Notes: generated by a model not told the origin, from the sequence alone. A DNA stretch of 64,000 nt from Alloboseaceae bacterium BT-24-1 (GCA_025846845.1 JAOYTL010000015.1:62001-126000); one strand, 5' to 3'; shown: positions 23,971-34,292, counted from the stretch's first letter. Numbers and translations are program-made.

Positions 23971-25221
23971 TCAATCCAGCAAGCGCAGCCGACGCCCGAG
24001 CTTCAACGTCACCGTCGTCCCGACGATCAGTCCCAGCGCAAACACCCAGCCCGAGACCGCCCCGGCCGAGATGCCCGAGAGCAAGGTGCCGACCGTGCAA
24101 CCGAACCCGAACACCGTGCCCCAGCCGAGCAGCGCGCCGCCGACCAGTCCACGCAGCGCGTGCCCGCCATTCGGCCGGCGCGGCCTGAACTCGCCCGCCG
24201 CCAGCGCCGCGGCGAAGGAGGCCGCAACCAGCCCGGCAATGAACAGCCCGTTCGGCGTCAGCAGCGAATCGCGGATCAGGGTGGCACAGCCGCGGAAACT
24301 GTCGAGCCCTTCCAATCGCGCCGGCAGCCAGTCGAGCACGGTCGCAAGCTGGCGCGAGCGCGAGCCGAGCTCGGCGGTGACACCGAGCGGCGAGAGGCGC
24401 AGATAGGCGGCAACACCAATCAGCCCGACGAAAAACCCACCGAGCCAGGCCGGCCAGCGGCGTAGGAAGATCGCGGCGACCGGATCTGCCGGCGCGTTGT
24501 TCGCGGTCTCTTGCTCGCTCGGCCGCCCCGCCCGCAGCAACCACCAGGCGGCTGCGCCGAGCACGACGAGCCCGGCGAGCAGCGCGCCGCCATAGCCGAG
24601 CTGGCGCGGCAGCCACAGCACCGGCGATTCCGAGATCGTGAGGAGATAGAGCTCGTTCCAGCTCAGGAAGCCGAGGATGAAGCCGAGACCGGCGCCGATC
24701 AGCGCGAAGGGTGAGGTCGGCGAGCCCTCGCCCAGCCGGTAGAGATGGGCGCTGATGCAGGAGCCGGAGATCGCCATTCCGGCGCCGAAAGCGAGTCCTG
24801 CCAGCAGCAGCGCCAGGCCGACCGGGCCGATATGCGCCGTCGGCGGCAGGCGCACACCCGATGGGTCGGGCAGCCAGGCGCCGTAGATCAGGGTGTAGCC
24901 GGCGAGCCCGACGGCAAGCGCGGTGAGGATGCCGAGCAATCCGCGCGGATCGCGCCGGTCGAGCCAGTCCTTCCAGATGCAGAAGAAGCAGAAACGGGCG
25001 CGCTGCAGCACGAAGCCGAAGGCGGCGCCCAGGATCAGCGAGAGCTGGAGCTGCGGCGCCGGATCGCCATGGCGCCCGACGAGGTAGATCGAGACTGCAA
25101 TCGCAGCCGTGACGATGGCCGCCGCGGTGAAGCGCAGGGGCGGCAGCCTGATCGGCTCCGCCCCCGCCTGCCGGCGCGCCGGCTCATAGTCCAGCGCGCC
25201 GCTATCGTCGGAGATGCTCAT
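23971..25221 (-). CDS. YeeE/YedE family transporter (thiosulfate/sulfur-compound uptake)
   Basis: A 416-residue polytopic membrane protein built of two homologous halves. Conserved Cys motifs R-A-R-F-C-F-F, G-S-C-I-S and G-F-G-C-T-V-G-T match YeeE (TsuA), which moves thiosulfate through a Cys relay. It starts 6 bases after the periplasmic sulfurtransferase gene, so the two form an operon for inorganic sulfur handling. A cytoplasmic TsuB/TusA partner is not seen nearby. Confidence 0.85.
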   Translation of the reverse strand: MSISDDSGALDYEPARRQAGAEPIRLPPLRFTAAAIVTAAIAVSIYLVGRHGDPAPQLQLSLILGAAFGFVLQRARFCFFCIWKDWLDRRDPRGLLGILTALAVGLAGYTLIYGAWLPDPSGVRLPPTAHIGPVGLALLLAGLAFGAGMAISGSCISAHLYRLGEGSPTSPFALIGAGLGFILGFLSWNELYLLTISESPVLWLPRQLGYGGALLAGLVVLGAAAWWLLRAGRPSEQETANNAPADPVAAIFLRRWPAWLGGFFVGLIGVAAYLRLSPLGVTAELGSRSRQLATVLDWLPARLEGLDSFRGCATLIRDSLLTPNGLFIAGLVAASFAAALAAGEFRPRRPNGGHALRGLVGGALLGWGTVFGFGCTVGTLLSGISAGAVSGWVFALGLIVGTTVTLKLGRRLRLLD

Positions 25222-25227
25222 CCGACC

Positions 25228-26163
25228 TTACTTGCCGCCCCAGACGGTGCCGGCCGGATTGTTGATCGGCAGGCCGACGACATTGCCGTATTCGGTCCAG
25301 GAGCCGTCATAATTGGCGGCCTGATAGCCGAGCACGCGCGACAGGATGAACCAGGTGTGGCTCGAGCGCTCGCCGATGCGGCAGGTGGTGATCACCGGCT
25401 TGGAGCCGTCGATGCCGGCTTCGGCATAGAGCTTCTTCAGCTCCTCGACCGGCTTGATCGTGCCGTCGGCCTGGTTGACCGCCCGCGCCCAGGCGACATT
25501 GACCGAGCCCGGGATATGGCCGGCGCGCAGCGCCAGCTCCTGGAAGCCGGCCGGGGCGATGATCTTGCCGGAGAACTCGTCCGGCGAGCGGATGTCGAGG
25601 ATGCGGGCATCCGACGTCTTCTCGACCGTGGCGACGACGTCGGTCAGCCGGGCGCGCAAAGCCTTGTTGGGCTCGCCAACGGTGAAGCTGGAGGCCTTTG
25701 CCGGCACCGGGTTGGTCGCGACCGGGCGCTTCTCCAGCTCCCATTTCTTGCGGCCGCCATCGAGCAGCTTCACGTTGTCGCGCAGGCCGTAGATGTCGAA
25801 AACCCAGGCGCCCCAGGCGGCGAACCAGTTGTTGTTGTCGCCGTAGAGGACGACGGTCACGTCCTTGTCGACGCCGAGCCTGCGGGCCAGCGCCTGGAAC
25901 TTCTCGGGGCCGGCGATATCGCGCGAGACGGTCTCGACCAGGTCGGTATGCCAGGCGATGTTCTGCGCGCCGGGGATATGGCCGCGCTCATAGATGCCGG
26001 GCTCGACGCTGACCTCGACGATCCTGACCTTCGGATCGCTGAGGTTCTTCTCGAGCCACTCGGTCGAGACCAGCGGGCCGGACTGGGCCAGCGCCGCGCT
26101 GCCGAGCGCAAGGCTCGCGGCCAGCACGGCCGCACCGCGGCGGATGAGGGAGAGGACGGACAT
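25228..26163 (-). CDS. Exported two-domain sulfurtransferase (rhodanese/3-mercaptopyruvate type)
   Basis: A 311-residue protein with a Sec signal peptide (about 1-27, A-L-A-Q cleavage), then two rhodanese domains. The C-terminal domain carries the catalytic Cys in T-T-C-R-I-G-E-R-S; the N-terminal one is degenerate, the normal arrangement. It transfers sulfane sulfur from thiosulfate or mercaptopyruvate in the periplasm. Start at 26163 is the first Met with a signal sequence. The YeeE transporter follows 6 bases later, so it may feed or collect sulfur for that importer. Confidence 0.88.
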   Translation of the reverse strand: MSVLSLIRRGAAVLAASLALGSAALAQSGPLVSTEWLEKNLSDPKVRIVEVSVEPGIYERGHIPGAQNIAWHTDLVETVSRDIAGPEKFQALARRLGVDKDVTVVLYGDNNNWFAAWGAWVFDIYGLRDNVKLLDGGRKKWELEKRPVATNPVPAKASSFTVGEPNKALRARLTDVVATVEKTSDARILDIRSPDEFSGKIIAPAGFQELALRAGHIPGSVNVAWARAVNQADGTIKPVEELKKLYAEAGIDGSKPVITTCRIGERSSHTWFILSRVLGYQAANYDGSWTEYGNVVGLPINNPAGTVWGGK

Positions 26164-26320
26164 TCTGGCGCTCCTTGGCGCCGAAAGAGCCGGGATCTCG
26201 GCCCGTTTCGGCGTGAATTGCAGGTGCTGCCATGATTTCGCCATGTGGGCTCCCGGAGAAGCCGCATAGGATTTTTTTGTTCGCGCGAAGCGCAGAACAA
26301 GCCAGTCGTACGACCTTGGT

Positions 26321-26983
26321 TTACGAAGAATATTCTTCTTTTGCTTCGACTTTCGTCTGGTTCTGCGACTGTCTGGTCGCGCGCCAGATCGCCCAGCTCG
26401 CCTGGAAGCAGAGGAAGGCGACGAAGACGTCGAACAGGTATTCCGGCCAGCGCACCGGCAGCAGCCGTGCGCCCAGGCCGAGCAGCGCGAAGCCGGTGGT
26501 CGAGATCGCATCGTTGCGGGACGAGAGCCAGGTCGCCTTGATCACCGGGTTGGGCTCGCGCCGGAAGCGCCAGAGCACGCCGATGATCAGGTAGGCGATC
26601 AGGATCGCGCTCGCCGCCGAGAAGCCGAGCGTGAAGAGCTCGATCGGCCGCGGCCGCAGGATCTTGTCCCAGAGATCGTAGAGCGTGTGCAGCCCGGCGA
26701 CCGCCATCACGGCGCCGATGCCTAGCGCAGCCAGCTTCTCGGCGCGCTCGTCACGGCCGAAGACCAGCGCGGCGATGCCGTAGAGCGCGACGTCGTAGAC
26801 CCAGTCGACACCGTCCTTGAACAGCTGGTTGTTGCCGACCGCCAGCGCCCAGAGCACGACATTGCCGGCGAAGATCAGGATGCCGAGCGCGATGCCCCAG
26901 ATCGTCAGGCGGTAGGCCCGTCCGACCCTGGGATCGACCGGCGCGGCATGGCCGGGCTCGCCCTCAATTGTCGTTGAAGTCAT
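26321..26983 (-). CDS. Cation-diffusion-facilitator-like membrane protein with degraded metal site
   Basis: A 220-residue protein with about five to six membrane segments. The D-G-V-D-W-V-Y-D segment in helix 2 and N-P-V-I-K-A-x-W-L-S-S-R-N-D-A in the fifth helix align with CDF transporters (cation efflux family). In active CDFs the second site reads W-H-S-R-S-D-A, but here the His is Ser, and the C-terminal cytoplasmic domain is missing. It may therefore be an impaired or substrate-shifted member. ATG at 26983 is preferred over a GTG at 27070. Lies upstream of the sulfurtransferase on the same strand, 157 bases away. Confidence 0.6.
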   Translation of the reverse strand: MTSTTIEGEPGHAAPVDPRVGRAYRLTIWGIALGILIFAGNVVLWALAVGNNQLFKDGVDWVYDVALYGIAALVFGRDERAEKLAALGIGAVMAVAGLHTLYDLWDKILRPRPIELFTLGFSAASAILIAYLIIGVLWRFRREPNPVIKATWLSSRNDAISTTGFALLGLGARLLPVRWPEYLFDVFVAFLCFQASWAIWRATRQSQNQTKVEAKEEYSS

Positions 26984-27254
26984 GCTCGCCAAGGGCTGCT
27001 CCGGGTCAAGTCCGCCAGTCTCGCGCAATCGCTTCACAGCGCAAACCTGTCTTTCCACCTGCGATGCCACGTGTTTAGCTGGCGAGACGCAACCGCAGGG
27101 AGGTGTGGGTCGAACGGGATCGTCTTTTCAGAAGAATCGGGACGACTGGTGACCGGCTTCTTCGATCACACGATAAATGTTCAGCGCGGCTACAGCGAGA
27201 AATCGGATCGAGATCTATTTTTCAGCGCTTTCATCGGGCGGGGAGAAGATTGGC

Positions 27255-28658
<1,404 letters not shown>

Positions 28659-28671
28659 CCCGTGAAAGCAG

Positions 28672-28695
28672 CCGGCGCCGCCATGGCGGCGCCGG
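28672..28695. terminator. Bidirectional hairpin between convergent genes
   Basis: Perfect 10-bp stem CCGGCGCCGC / GCGGCGCCGG with loop CATG, between the symporter and SDR stops. It lacks a U-tract, so termination would be by a strong GC hairpin in either direction. Confidence 0.55.
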
Positions 28696-28710
28696 GAGGC
28701 GGCTAGCTGC

Positions 28711-29472
28711 TCAGCCTCTGCCGACGAATGGCATCTTGCTGGCCATGATGTTCATGAACAGCACGTTCGCTTCGATCGGCAGGCTGGCCATGTGCAGCAC
28801 CGAGGTCGCGACATGGGTGACGTCCATGACCTGCTCGATCTTGATCGCGCCATCGGCCTGCGGCACGCCCTGAGTCATGCGCTGCGCCATCTCGGTCAGC
28901 GCATTGCCGATGTCGACCTGGCCCACGGCGATGTCGTATTTGCGCCCGTCGAGCGAGGAGGTCTTGGTCAGGCCGGTGATGGCATGCTTGGTCGCGGTGT
29001 AGGCGATCGAGTTCGGCCGCGGCGCATAAGCCGAGATCGAGCCGTTGTTGATGATGCGCCCGCCGCGCGGCTCCTGGTCCTTCATCAGCTTGAACGCCTC
29101 CTGCGTGCACAGGAACGGGCCGGTCAGGTTGGTGTCGACCACCTTCTGCCAGTCGGCCAGCGACAGGTCTTCCAGCATGATCCCGCCCGGCGCGTTGACG
29201 CCGGCATTGTTGAACAGCACGTCGAGCCGGCCGAACTTGGCCTTGGTCGCGGCGAACAGCGCCTTGACGGAACCCTGGTCGGTCACGTCGGTCGGCACGG
29301 CGAGCGCCTGCTCGGCCGGCGCGCCGGAGAGCTTGATCGTCTCCTCCAGCGCATCCGCCCGGCGCCCGGCCAGCACGGTGCGGTAGCCGTCCTTCAGAAA
29401 GGCGATGGCGACGGCGCGGCCGACGCCCGAGCCAGCACCGGTGATGATCGCGACCTTGTTATGCCCAGACAT
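28711..29472 (-). CDS. SDR family NAD(P)-dependent oxidoreductase
   Basis: A 253-residue classical short-chain dehydrogenase: T-G-A-G-S-G-V-G-R cofactor loop, L-F-N-N-A-G-V-N-A-P-G, N-N-G-S-I-S-A and Y-T-A-T-K (YxxxK). Its substrate is unknown. It differs from the other SDR in the window in both cofactor loop and C-terminus. Divergent from the kelch gene, with 155 bases between the starts. Confidence 0.88.
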   Translation of the reverse strand: MSGHNKVAIITGAGSGVGRAVAIAFLKDGYRTVLAGRRADALEETIKLSGAPAEQALAVPTDVTDQGSVKALFAATKAKFGRLDVLFNNAGVNAPGGIMLEDLSLADWQKVVDTNLTGPFLCTQEAFKLMKDQEPRGGRIINNGSISAYAPRPNSIAYTATKHAITGLTKTSSLDGRKYDIAVGQVDIGNALTEMAQRMTQGVPQADGAIKIEQVMDVTHVATSVLHMASLPIEANVLFMNIMASKMPFVGRG

Positions 29473-29627
29473 GCGTTTCCTCGTCTTTTCGCAATTTCAA
29501 CCGTTTCAGGCGCCGCACCATAGCAGCGTATGCAGTATGCGGAACCGCATTTCCGACAAACCGGCTCCGCGCCTGCGCTTGCCTGACGCAGCGTCTGCCC
29601 TACAGTTCTAGCGAGGGAGGACGCATC

Positions 29628-30713
29628 ATGACCAGCCTGAGCCGCCGCAGTTTCATCGCCGCCGGGGCCGCAGGCTTCGCCGCCCCTGCCCTCGCCCAAC
29701 AGCCCGGCCATGAGCAGCATGGCGGCCATTACGAGCGGCTGAATCAGCCTGGCCGGATCGGCAAGCCCGAGCTTGCCGCCTCGCAGAATGTCTTCGATAC
29801 ACCTGCGCCCAAGGCGGCCAATCCCGGTCGCTGGCAGCCCAGGGCCCTGCTGCCGTTGCCGCGTTCCGAGATGGCCTGGGCGACTGCTTACGACGATCGC
29901 ATGCACATTGTCGGCGGCTATGGCGAGCAGCGCACCGACCGGGCCTATCATCACGTCTACGACCCCAAGGCCGACAAATGGGCTGACGGCGCACCCCTGC
30001 CGCAGGGCGCAAACCATGTCGGCGTCGCCTTCCTCGACGGGCGTCTCTACGCCATCGGCGGCTTCCTCGAGCAGAACCGCAAGCCGCATCCGCGCTGCTT
30101 CGTCTATGACCCAAAGACAGACAAATGGGCGCAGATCGCGCCTTTACCCCGCCCGATCGGCTCGGCCGCGATCGTCGGGCTGAACGGCCTGCTATACTCG
30201 ATCGGCGGCGCGATCGGCGACACCACCGAGAGCAAGACCTCGGTCAACTGGCACCGCGTTTACGATCCCAAGGCCGACGCCTGGAGCGAGCGGGCGCCGC
30301 TGCCGACGGCGCGCGACCACACCGGCACGCTGGCGATCGGCAACCTGATCCACGTCATCGGCGGGCGCGTCGACTCGTTCCACACCAATTCGAACCTGCA
30401 CCATGCCTATGACCCGGCGAGCGACAAATGGGCGCCGCGCAATCCGCTGCCGACCGCCCGCTCCGGCCATGGCGCCGTGCTCTATCGCGGCAAGGTCTTC
30501 ATCATGGGCGGCGAAGGCACCAACCGCGTCTTCGGCCAGATGGAGGCCTATGACCCCGCCAGCGACGGCTGGGAGCAATACGCCCCGATGCTGACCCCGC
30601 GCCATGGCCTCGGCGCCGCGCTCGTCGGCGACGCCATCCACGTCGCCGGCGGTGGTCCGATCATGGGCGGCGGCGTCCAGAGCGCCGTGCATGAGGCGTT
30701 CAGTCTGGGGTAA
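29628..30713 (+). CDS. Tat-exported kelch-repeat protein
   Basis: A 361-residue protein with a twin-arginine signal (L-S-R-R-S-F-I-A-A-G) and A-L-A-Q cleavage near 24. Six kelch blades are visible by their G-G turns: I-V-G-G-Y, A-I-G-G-F, S-I-G-G-A, V-I-G-G-R, I-M-G-G-E and V-A-G-G-G, so it should fold as a six-bladed beta-propeller in the periplasm. Export by Tat implies cytoplasmic folding or a cofactor. Function unknown; sialate mutarotase-like (NanM) proteins have the same architecture. RBS is GGAGG about 9 bases upstream. Confidence 0.87.
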   Translation: MTSLSRRSFIAAGAAGFAAPALAQQPGHEQHGGHYERLNQPGRIGKPELAASQNVFDTPAPKAANPGRWQPRALLPLPRSEMAWATAYDDRMHIVGGYGEQRTDRAYHHVYDPKADKWADGAPLPQGANHVGVAFLDGRLYAIGGFLEQNRKPHPRCFVYDPKTDKWAQIAPLPRPIGSAAIVGLNGLLYSIGGAIGDTTESKTSVNWHRVYDPKADAWSERAPLPTARDHTGTLAIGNLIHVIGGRVDSFHTNSNLHHAYDPASDKWAPRNPLPTARSGHGAVLYRGKVFIMGGEGTNRVFGQMEAYDPASDGWEQYAPMLTPRHGLGAALVGDAIHVAGGGPIMGGGVQSAVHEAFSLG

Positions 30714-30988
30714 GGTCAGAGCGGGGCATCTCGCCCTGACATGAACGATAGTCGCTCGACGATGGCATTGCCGTATTAGCGCAGCGCTAGGCCTAGGTGG
30801 CCTGCGCGCAGTGGCCGGCTTTCGCAGCGCCGCGACTGCAAGCCGGCATACTTGTCAAATGACATCCCGCAGGCAAATGGCCCCGACTACCAAGGGCGAA
30901 TGACTGCGCCGAGAATCGCTCTCCTCACTGCCGGCATGGAACGGCCCGCGGCCGTACCCGTCACTGGGTTGCGTATCGGATTCCGCTG

Positions 30989-31720
30989 ATGCGGTCGCAG
31001 ATCCTGGACGTCCTGACCAGAAAGCTGGAAGCGAGGTCGGCTCTCTCCCTTTCCGACAGAAGCACCCTGCTCGGGCTCCCGATCACCATAAGGCGCTATG
31101 AAGCCCGCAAGGATATCATCCTGGAGGGGCGGCATAACAACCAGTGCTGCATCGTCATCGACGGGCTGCTCTGCCGCTACAAGGTCATCAAGGACGGTGG
31201 CCGGCAGATCCTGTCCCTGCATATGCCTGGCGACATTCCCGATCTGCAGTCGATCCATATCGACGTGATGGACCACACCGTCGGAACGATCTCGGCCGCG
31301 ACGGTCGGCTTCATCCCGCACTCGGCGATCAAGCAGGCGCTGCAGCAATCCTACGAGCTTTCGCGGGCGTTCTGGCTGGAAGTCCTGATCGAGACCGCGA
31401 TCCTGCGGGGCTGGACCGCCAGTATCGGCAAACGCAGCGCTCCGGCCCGGATCGCTCACTTCCTCTGTGAATACATCACAAGGATGAGGTCCATCGGTCT
31501 GTCGGATGGAACTACCTGCGTCATGCCGCTGACTCAGACCGAAATGGGCGATGCACTGGGTTTGTCGACCGTTCACATCAACAAGAAGCTGCGTGAGCTG
31601 CGGCGCGCGAAGCTCGTCGAAATTCGCGCCGGCCAGCTTCGCGTGCTGAATTGGAAGGAGTTGAGTGATCGGGCGGATTTCGATCCGAACTATTTGCACC
31701 TGCCTCTTTTGAAGAAGTAG
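30989..31720 (+). CDS. Crp/Fnr family transcription regulator
   Basis: A 243-residue regulator with an N-terminal cyclic-nucleotide-binding-like beta-barrel (about 25-140) and a C-terminal winged helix (T-E-M-G-D-A-L-G-L-S-T-V-H-I-N-K-K-L-R-E-L at about 185-205). No Cys cluster for an Fe-S centre is visible, so it is not a classical oxygen sensor. Target unknown. Preceded by 275 bases with no gene; followed by a small DUF6894 gene. Confidence 0.88.
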   Translation: MRSQILDVLTRKLEARSALSLSDRSTLLGLPITIRRYEARKDIILEGRHNNQCCIVIDGLLCRYKVIKDGGRQILSLHMPGDIPDLQSIHIDVMDHTVGTISAATVGFIPHSAIKQALQQSYELSRAFWLEVLIETAILRGWTASIGKRSAPARIAHFLCEYITRMRSIGLSDGTTCVMPLTQTEMGDALGLSTVHINKKLRELRRAKLVEIRAGQLRVLNWKELSDRADFDPNYLHLPLLKK

Positions 31721-31773
31721 AGGTTTTTCCCGTCAGGCGCGGAACACAGGACAGGGAGCGGCATTCTGCAAAC

Positions 31774-32016
31774 ATGGCACGCTTCTATTTCGACACCGAT
31801 GACGGCACGGTCGCGGACGCCGACGACGAGGGCGTCGACTTTCCCGACCGCGAGAGTGCGAAGAATGCGGCTCACGCGATCCTCGCCGTGATGATCGGCG
31901 AAAAACTGCCCATAGCCGACAGGATCGGCCTGCGCGTCGTGGTCCGCGACGAGAATGGCACCCCATTTTACCGCGCAGGCCTCGATCTGGAAGGCGCAGA
32001 GATTCCCCGGACCTAG
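31774..32016 (+). CDS. DUF6894 family small protein
   Basis: An 80-residue acidic protein starting M-A-R-F-Y-F-D-T-D-D-G, the family's typical opening, with D-F-P-D-R-E-S-A and V-V-V-R-D-E-N-G. DUF6894 proteins are common in Rhizobiales, often near regulators, and have no known function. It lies 53 bases after the Crp-type regulator gene in the same direction. Confidence 0.82.
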   Translation: MARFYFDTDDGTVADADDEGVDFPDRESAKNAAHAILAVMIGEKLPIADRIGLRVVVRDENGTPFYRAGLDLEGAEIPRT

Positions 32017-32072
32017 ACGAAAGCGTTGACCCGGGGGGTGCCCGGGCCGCGGAACGCAACGCGCCTGTGCAA

Positions 32073-33032
32073 CTAGGATCGGCTCGCGGAATTGCTTGGC
32101 GCGACGGGGGCGTCCGGGAACCGGTCGAGGACAAAGGCGATGGCCGCCGTCGCGATGATCGCGAAGAGCAGCCGCCCGAACAGCACGGTGGTCAAATCGG
32201 CGCCCAGCGCGACCACGACCAGCGTGTCCTCGATCAGGCTGTGGGCGAAGCCCATGAAGACGCTGGCGAGGAAGACCTGGCGCGGCTCGATCGGCTGCCG
32301 GCGCACTTCCGCCAGCATCAACCCGCTGCCATAGGAAATGCCGAGCAGCAGGCCGACGGTGGTGAAGGGCAACGCCTCCTGGCGCAGGCCTATCAGGCGG
32401 AACAGCGGGGCGAGGCCCTTGTAGAGCACGTCGAGAATGCCGGCCGCCCTGAGCAGTTCCATCGCCCAGGACAGGGCAAGCAGGACCCCGAGCATCACGG
32501 CGAGCGTCTTGGCCATCCCGTACAGGAAGCCGACCCAGCCGGTGTCGCTCATCATCGGCTTCCAGACCGGGGCGACCGGCTCCGACAGCCAACCCGTCGC
32601 GGAAAAGAGCTGATTCAGGATCGCGGCAAAGGCCATTGCGCCAGCGATCCGCAGGATCGACGTCGCCAAAAAGCTCGGCCCTGCCCTGGCGACGATGCGC
32701 TGCTCGACCGGAATGGCATGCGCCATCAGGAGCAGGCTGCAGAACACGGTCATGTCGGCCGTGCTGAGCGCTGTCGTCGGCACGAGCGTGAACAGGACGA
32801 CCACGCCGCCCCACATTCCGACCAGTAGCCCCGTCAGCCAGGCCAGCGCCAGCTCGGGTGGCAGGCCGAAGAGCCCCATCGCCGGCGCGAGCCAGGGCGA
32901 CACCGCCTTGATCACGCCGAGCTCGGTCAAAGCCTGCGTCGCAACGGCGATCGGAACCATGATCACCACCAGCTCGCGGTAGACGGTGAGCGTCTCCAAT
33001 GTCTTGCGGTAAAACTGGGTCTGGAGCGGCAT
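32073..33032 (-). CDS. Nucleoside-recognition (Gate) domain membrane protein
   Basis: A 319-residue polytopic membrane protein with the gate motif of the nucleoside recognition family: V-G-M-W-G-G-V-V near 70 and G-I-S-Y-G-S-G in the second half. Probably a transporter or channel; substrate unknown. Divergent from the Lrp-type regulator with 104 bases between the starts and a 15-bp palindrome, so it is a probable Lrp-type target. Confidence 0.82.
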   Translation of the reverse strand: MPLQTQFYRKTLETLTVYRELVVIMVPIAVATQALTELGVIKAVSPWLAPAMGLFGLPPELALAWLTGLLVGMWGGVVVLFTLVPTTALSTADMTVFCSLLLMAHAIPVEQRIVARAGPSFLATSILRIAGAMAFAAILNQLFSATGWLSEPVAPVWKPMMSDTGWVGFLYGMAKTLAVMLGVLLALSWAMELLRAAGILDVLYKGLAPLFRLIGLRQEALPFTTVGLLLGISYGSGLMLAEVRRQPIEPRQVFLASVFMGFAHSLIEDTLVVVALGADLTTVLFGRLLFAIIATAAIAFVLDRFPDAPVAPSNSASRS

Positions 33033-33107
33033 CGGCGGCAGTCCTCGGTTGACGCCGGGAAACTAGCGCCGATGCATGCGCGGCGGTGGTCAAAATCGTC
33101 GACTTCG

Positions 33108-33122
33108 TGCAATTTTATTGCA
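33108..33122. promoter_or_regulatory. Lrp/AsnC-type operator
   Basis: TGCAATTTTATTGCA: a perfect 6-bp inverted repeat (TGCAAT/ATTGCA) around a 3-base TTT centre. It starts 29 bases upstream of the Lrp-type gene and lies 76 bases upstream of the divergent membrane-protein start. Lrp-family sites are 15-bp AT-centred palindromes, so both length and placement fit. Confidence 0.75.
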
Positions 33123-33136
33123 CGGCAGGCGACGGG

Positions 33137-33598
33137 ATGGCCGCGATGGATCGAATCGACAAGAAGCTCCTGAACCTGCTCCAGGCCGACGCCTCGCGCA
33201 CCAATGCGCAACTCGCCGAGGAAGTGGGCCTCGCGCCATCGAGCTGCCTGCGGCGGATCCGGCGGCTGGAAGCGGCCGGGCTGATCCTGCGCACCGTGGC
33301 GGTCCTCGATCTCGCCAAGGCGGGCAAAGGCCTGAAGGTGATCATCGCCGTCGAGCTCGCCCGGCATGACGAGCCGAGCCGGCGGCAGTTCCTGGAGCTG
33401 GCGGCGCGCCAACCGGCGGTCGTCCAGGCCTATGGCGTCACCGGCCAGACCGATGTGATCCTGATGCTGCGCGTCGCCGACATGGACGAGGTGACCGCGC
33501 TGTGCGAGCTGCTGTTCGGCGAAGGCAGCAACGTGACGCGCTACTACACCATGGTCGTCAACAAGACCGGCAAGGAGACGACGGCGGTTCCCTTATGA
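33137..33598 (+). CDS. Lrp/AsnC family transcription regulator
   Basis: A 153-residue feast/famine regulator: N-terminal helix-turn-helix (about 5-60, D-R-I-D-K-K-L-L-N-L-L-Q, L-A-P-S-S-C-L-R-R-I) and a C-terminal ligand-binding RAM domain with V-T-G-Q-T-D-V-I-L. Two ATGs (33137 and 33146) are possible; the difference is three residues. Divergent from a Gate-domain membrane protein and preceded by a perfect 15-bp palindrome. A model in which it senses an amino acid and controls that transporter is an inference from layout. Confidence 0.88.
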   Translation: MAAMDRIDKKLLNLLQADASRTNAQLAEEVGLAPSSCLRRIRRLEAAGLILRTVAVLDLAKAGKGLKVIIAVELARHDEPSRRQFLELAARQPAVVQAYGVTGQTDVILMLRVADMDEVTALCELLFGEGSNVTRYYTMVVNKTGKETTAVPL

Positions 33599-33628
33599 TC
33601 GAACGCCCGTCGGCCAGATTCTGGCACT

Positions 33629-34048
33629 TTACCCGCCGAGCAGCTTCTTCATCGACGGTGCCGGGTGGAAGGCATAGCTCTCGCGCTCGCAAAAGGGGAT
33701 CGCCTCGCGCCTTGCGTCGAGGAACACGGCGGTGAGGCCGCGCGAGCGCGCATCCTCCTCGGCGAAGCCAAGCAACGCGCGGCCGATGCCGCCGCTGCGA
33801 ACCCGCTCATCGACCACGAGATCGTCGACATGCAGGTGTCCACCGCGCGCCAGCGTATGGACCGGGCGCATGCCGAGCACGCCGACGAGCTGATCGTCGC
33901 GAAAAGCGCCGACCAGCTCATAGCCGGAGAAGGATTGCCGCTGCACGCGCCGCAGGAACTCGGCCTCGTCGAGCGTGGGGCGCAGTTGCACGACAATGAG
34001 GAAAGCCTGCTTCCACTCCGCCGGAACGAGTCGTCTGACCGAAGCCAT
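33629..34048 (-). CDS. GNAT family N-acetyltransferase
   Basis: A 139-residue GNAT enzyme with the acetyl-CoA loop R-S-G-G-I-G-R-A-L-L (Q/R-x-x-G-x-G/A) near 95 and V-D-D-L-V-V before it. The ATG at 34048 is preferred because AGGAG lies 8 bases upstream; 34069 has a weak site. Substrate unknown. Convergent with the Lrp-type gene (30 bases apart) and divergent from the DMT transporter. Confidence 0.8.
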   Translation of the reverse strand: MASVRRLVPAEWKQAFLIVVQLRPTLDEAEFLRRVQRQSFSGYELVGAFRDDQLVGVLGMRPVHTLARGGHLHVDDLVVDERVRSGGIGRALLGFAEEDARSRGLTAVFLDARREAIPFCERESYAFHPAPSMKKLLGG

Positions 34049-34292
34049 TGCGCTTATTCTCCTCACCATCTCGCCGTCCCGGCAGAAGAGGTCGCCGGGC
34101 TTGCGAAAAGCAAGCGCATTGGCGAGGGCACGGCGTTGCACCCACCTCACGACCGGCGGGGACAGTGCCTCGGCAATGCCGGAATCGACGGTCCAGCTCG
34201 CATATTCGCAGCGGGCCCAAGTATACCGTCTAGTGAGTGTACCACCCGCCTCGGCTGATCCACCATCGCGCCATCTGAGCGACTTCCCCAGC

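Noticed and set aside
21997..24465. An 822-codon open frame antisense to mccA and yeeE
   Set aside because: Same cause: shadow of two confident genes.
26325..26338. Perfect palindrome GAAGAATATTCTTC
   Set aside because: It lies inside the last codons of the CDF-like gene (E-E-Y-S-S); it is likely due to coding sequence.
26984..27254. Glycine riboswitch before the alanine/glycine symporter
   Set aside because: No GCCGAAGG-type core found in the leader.
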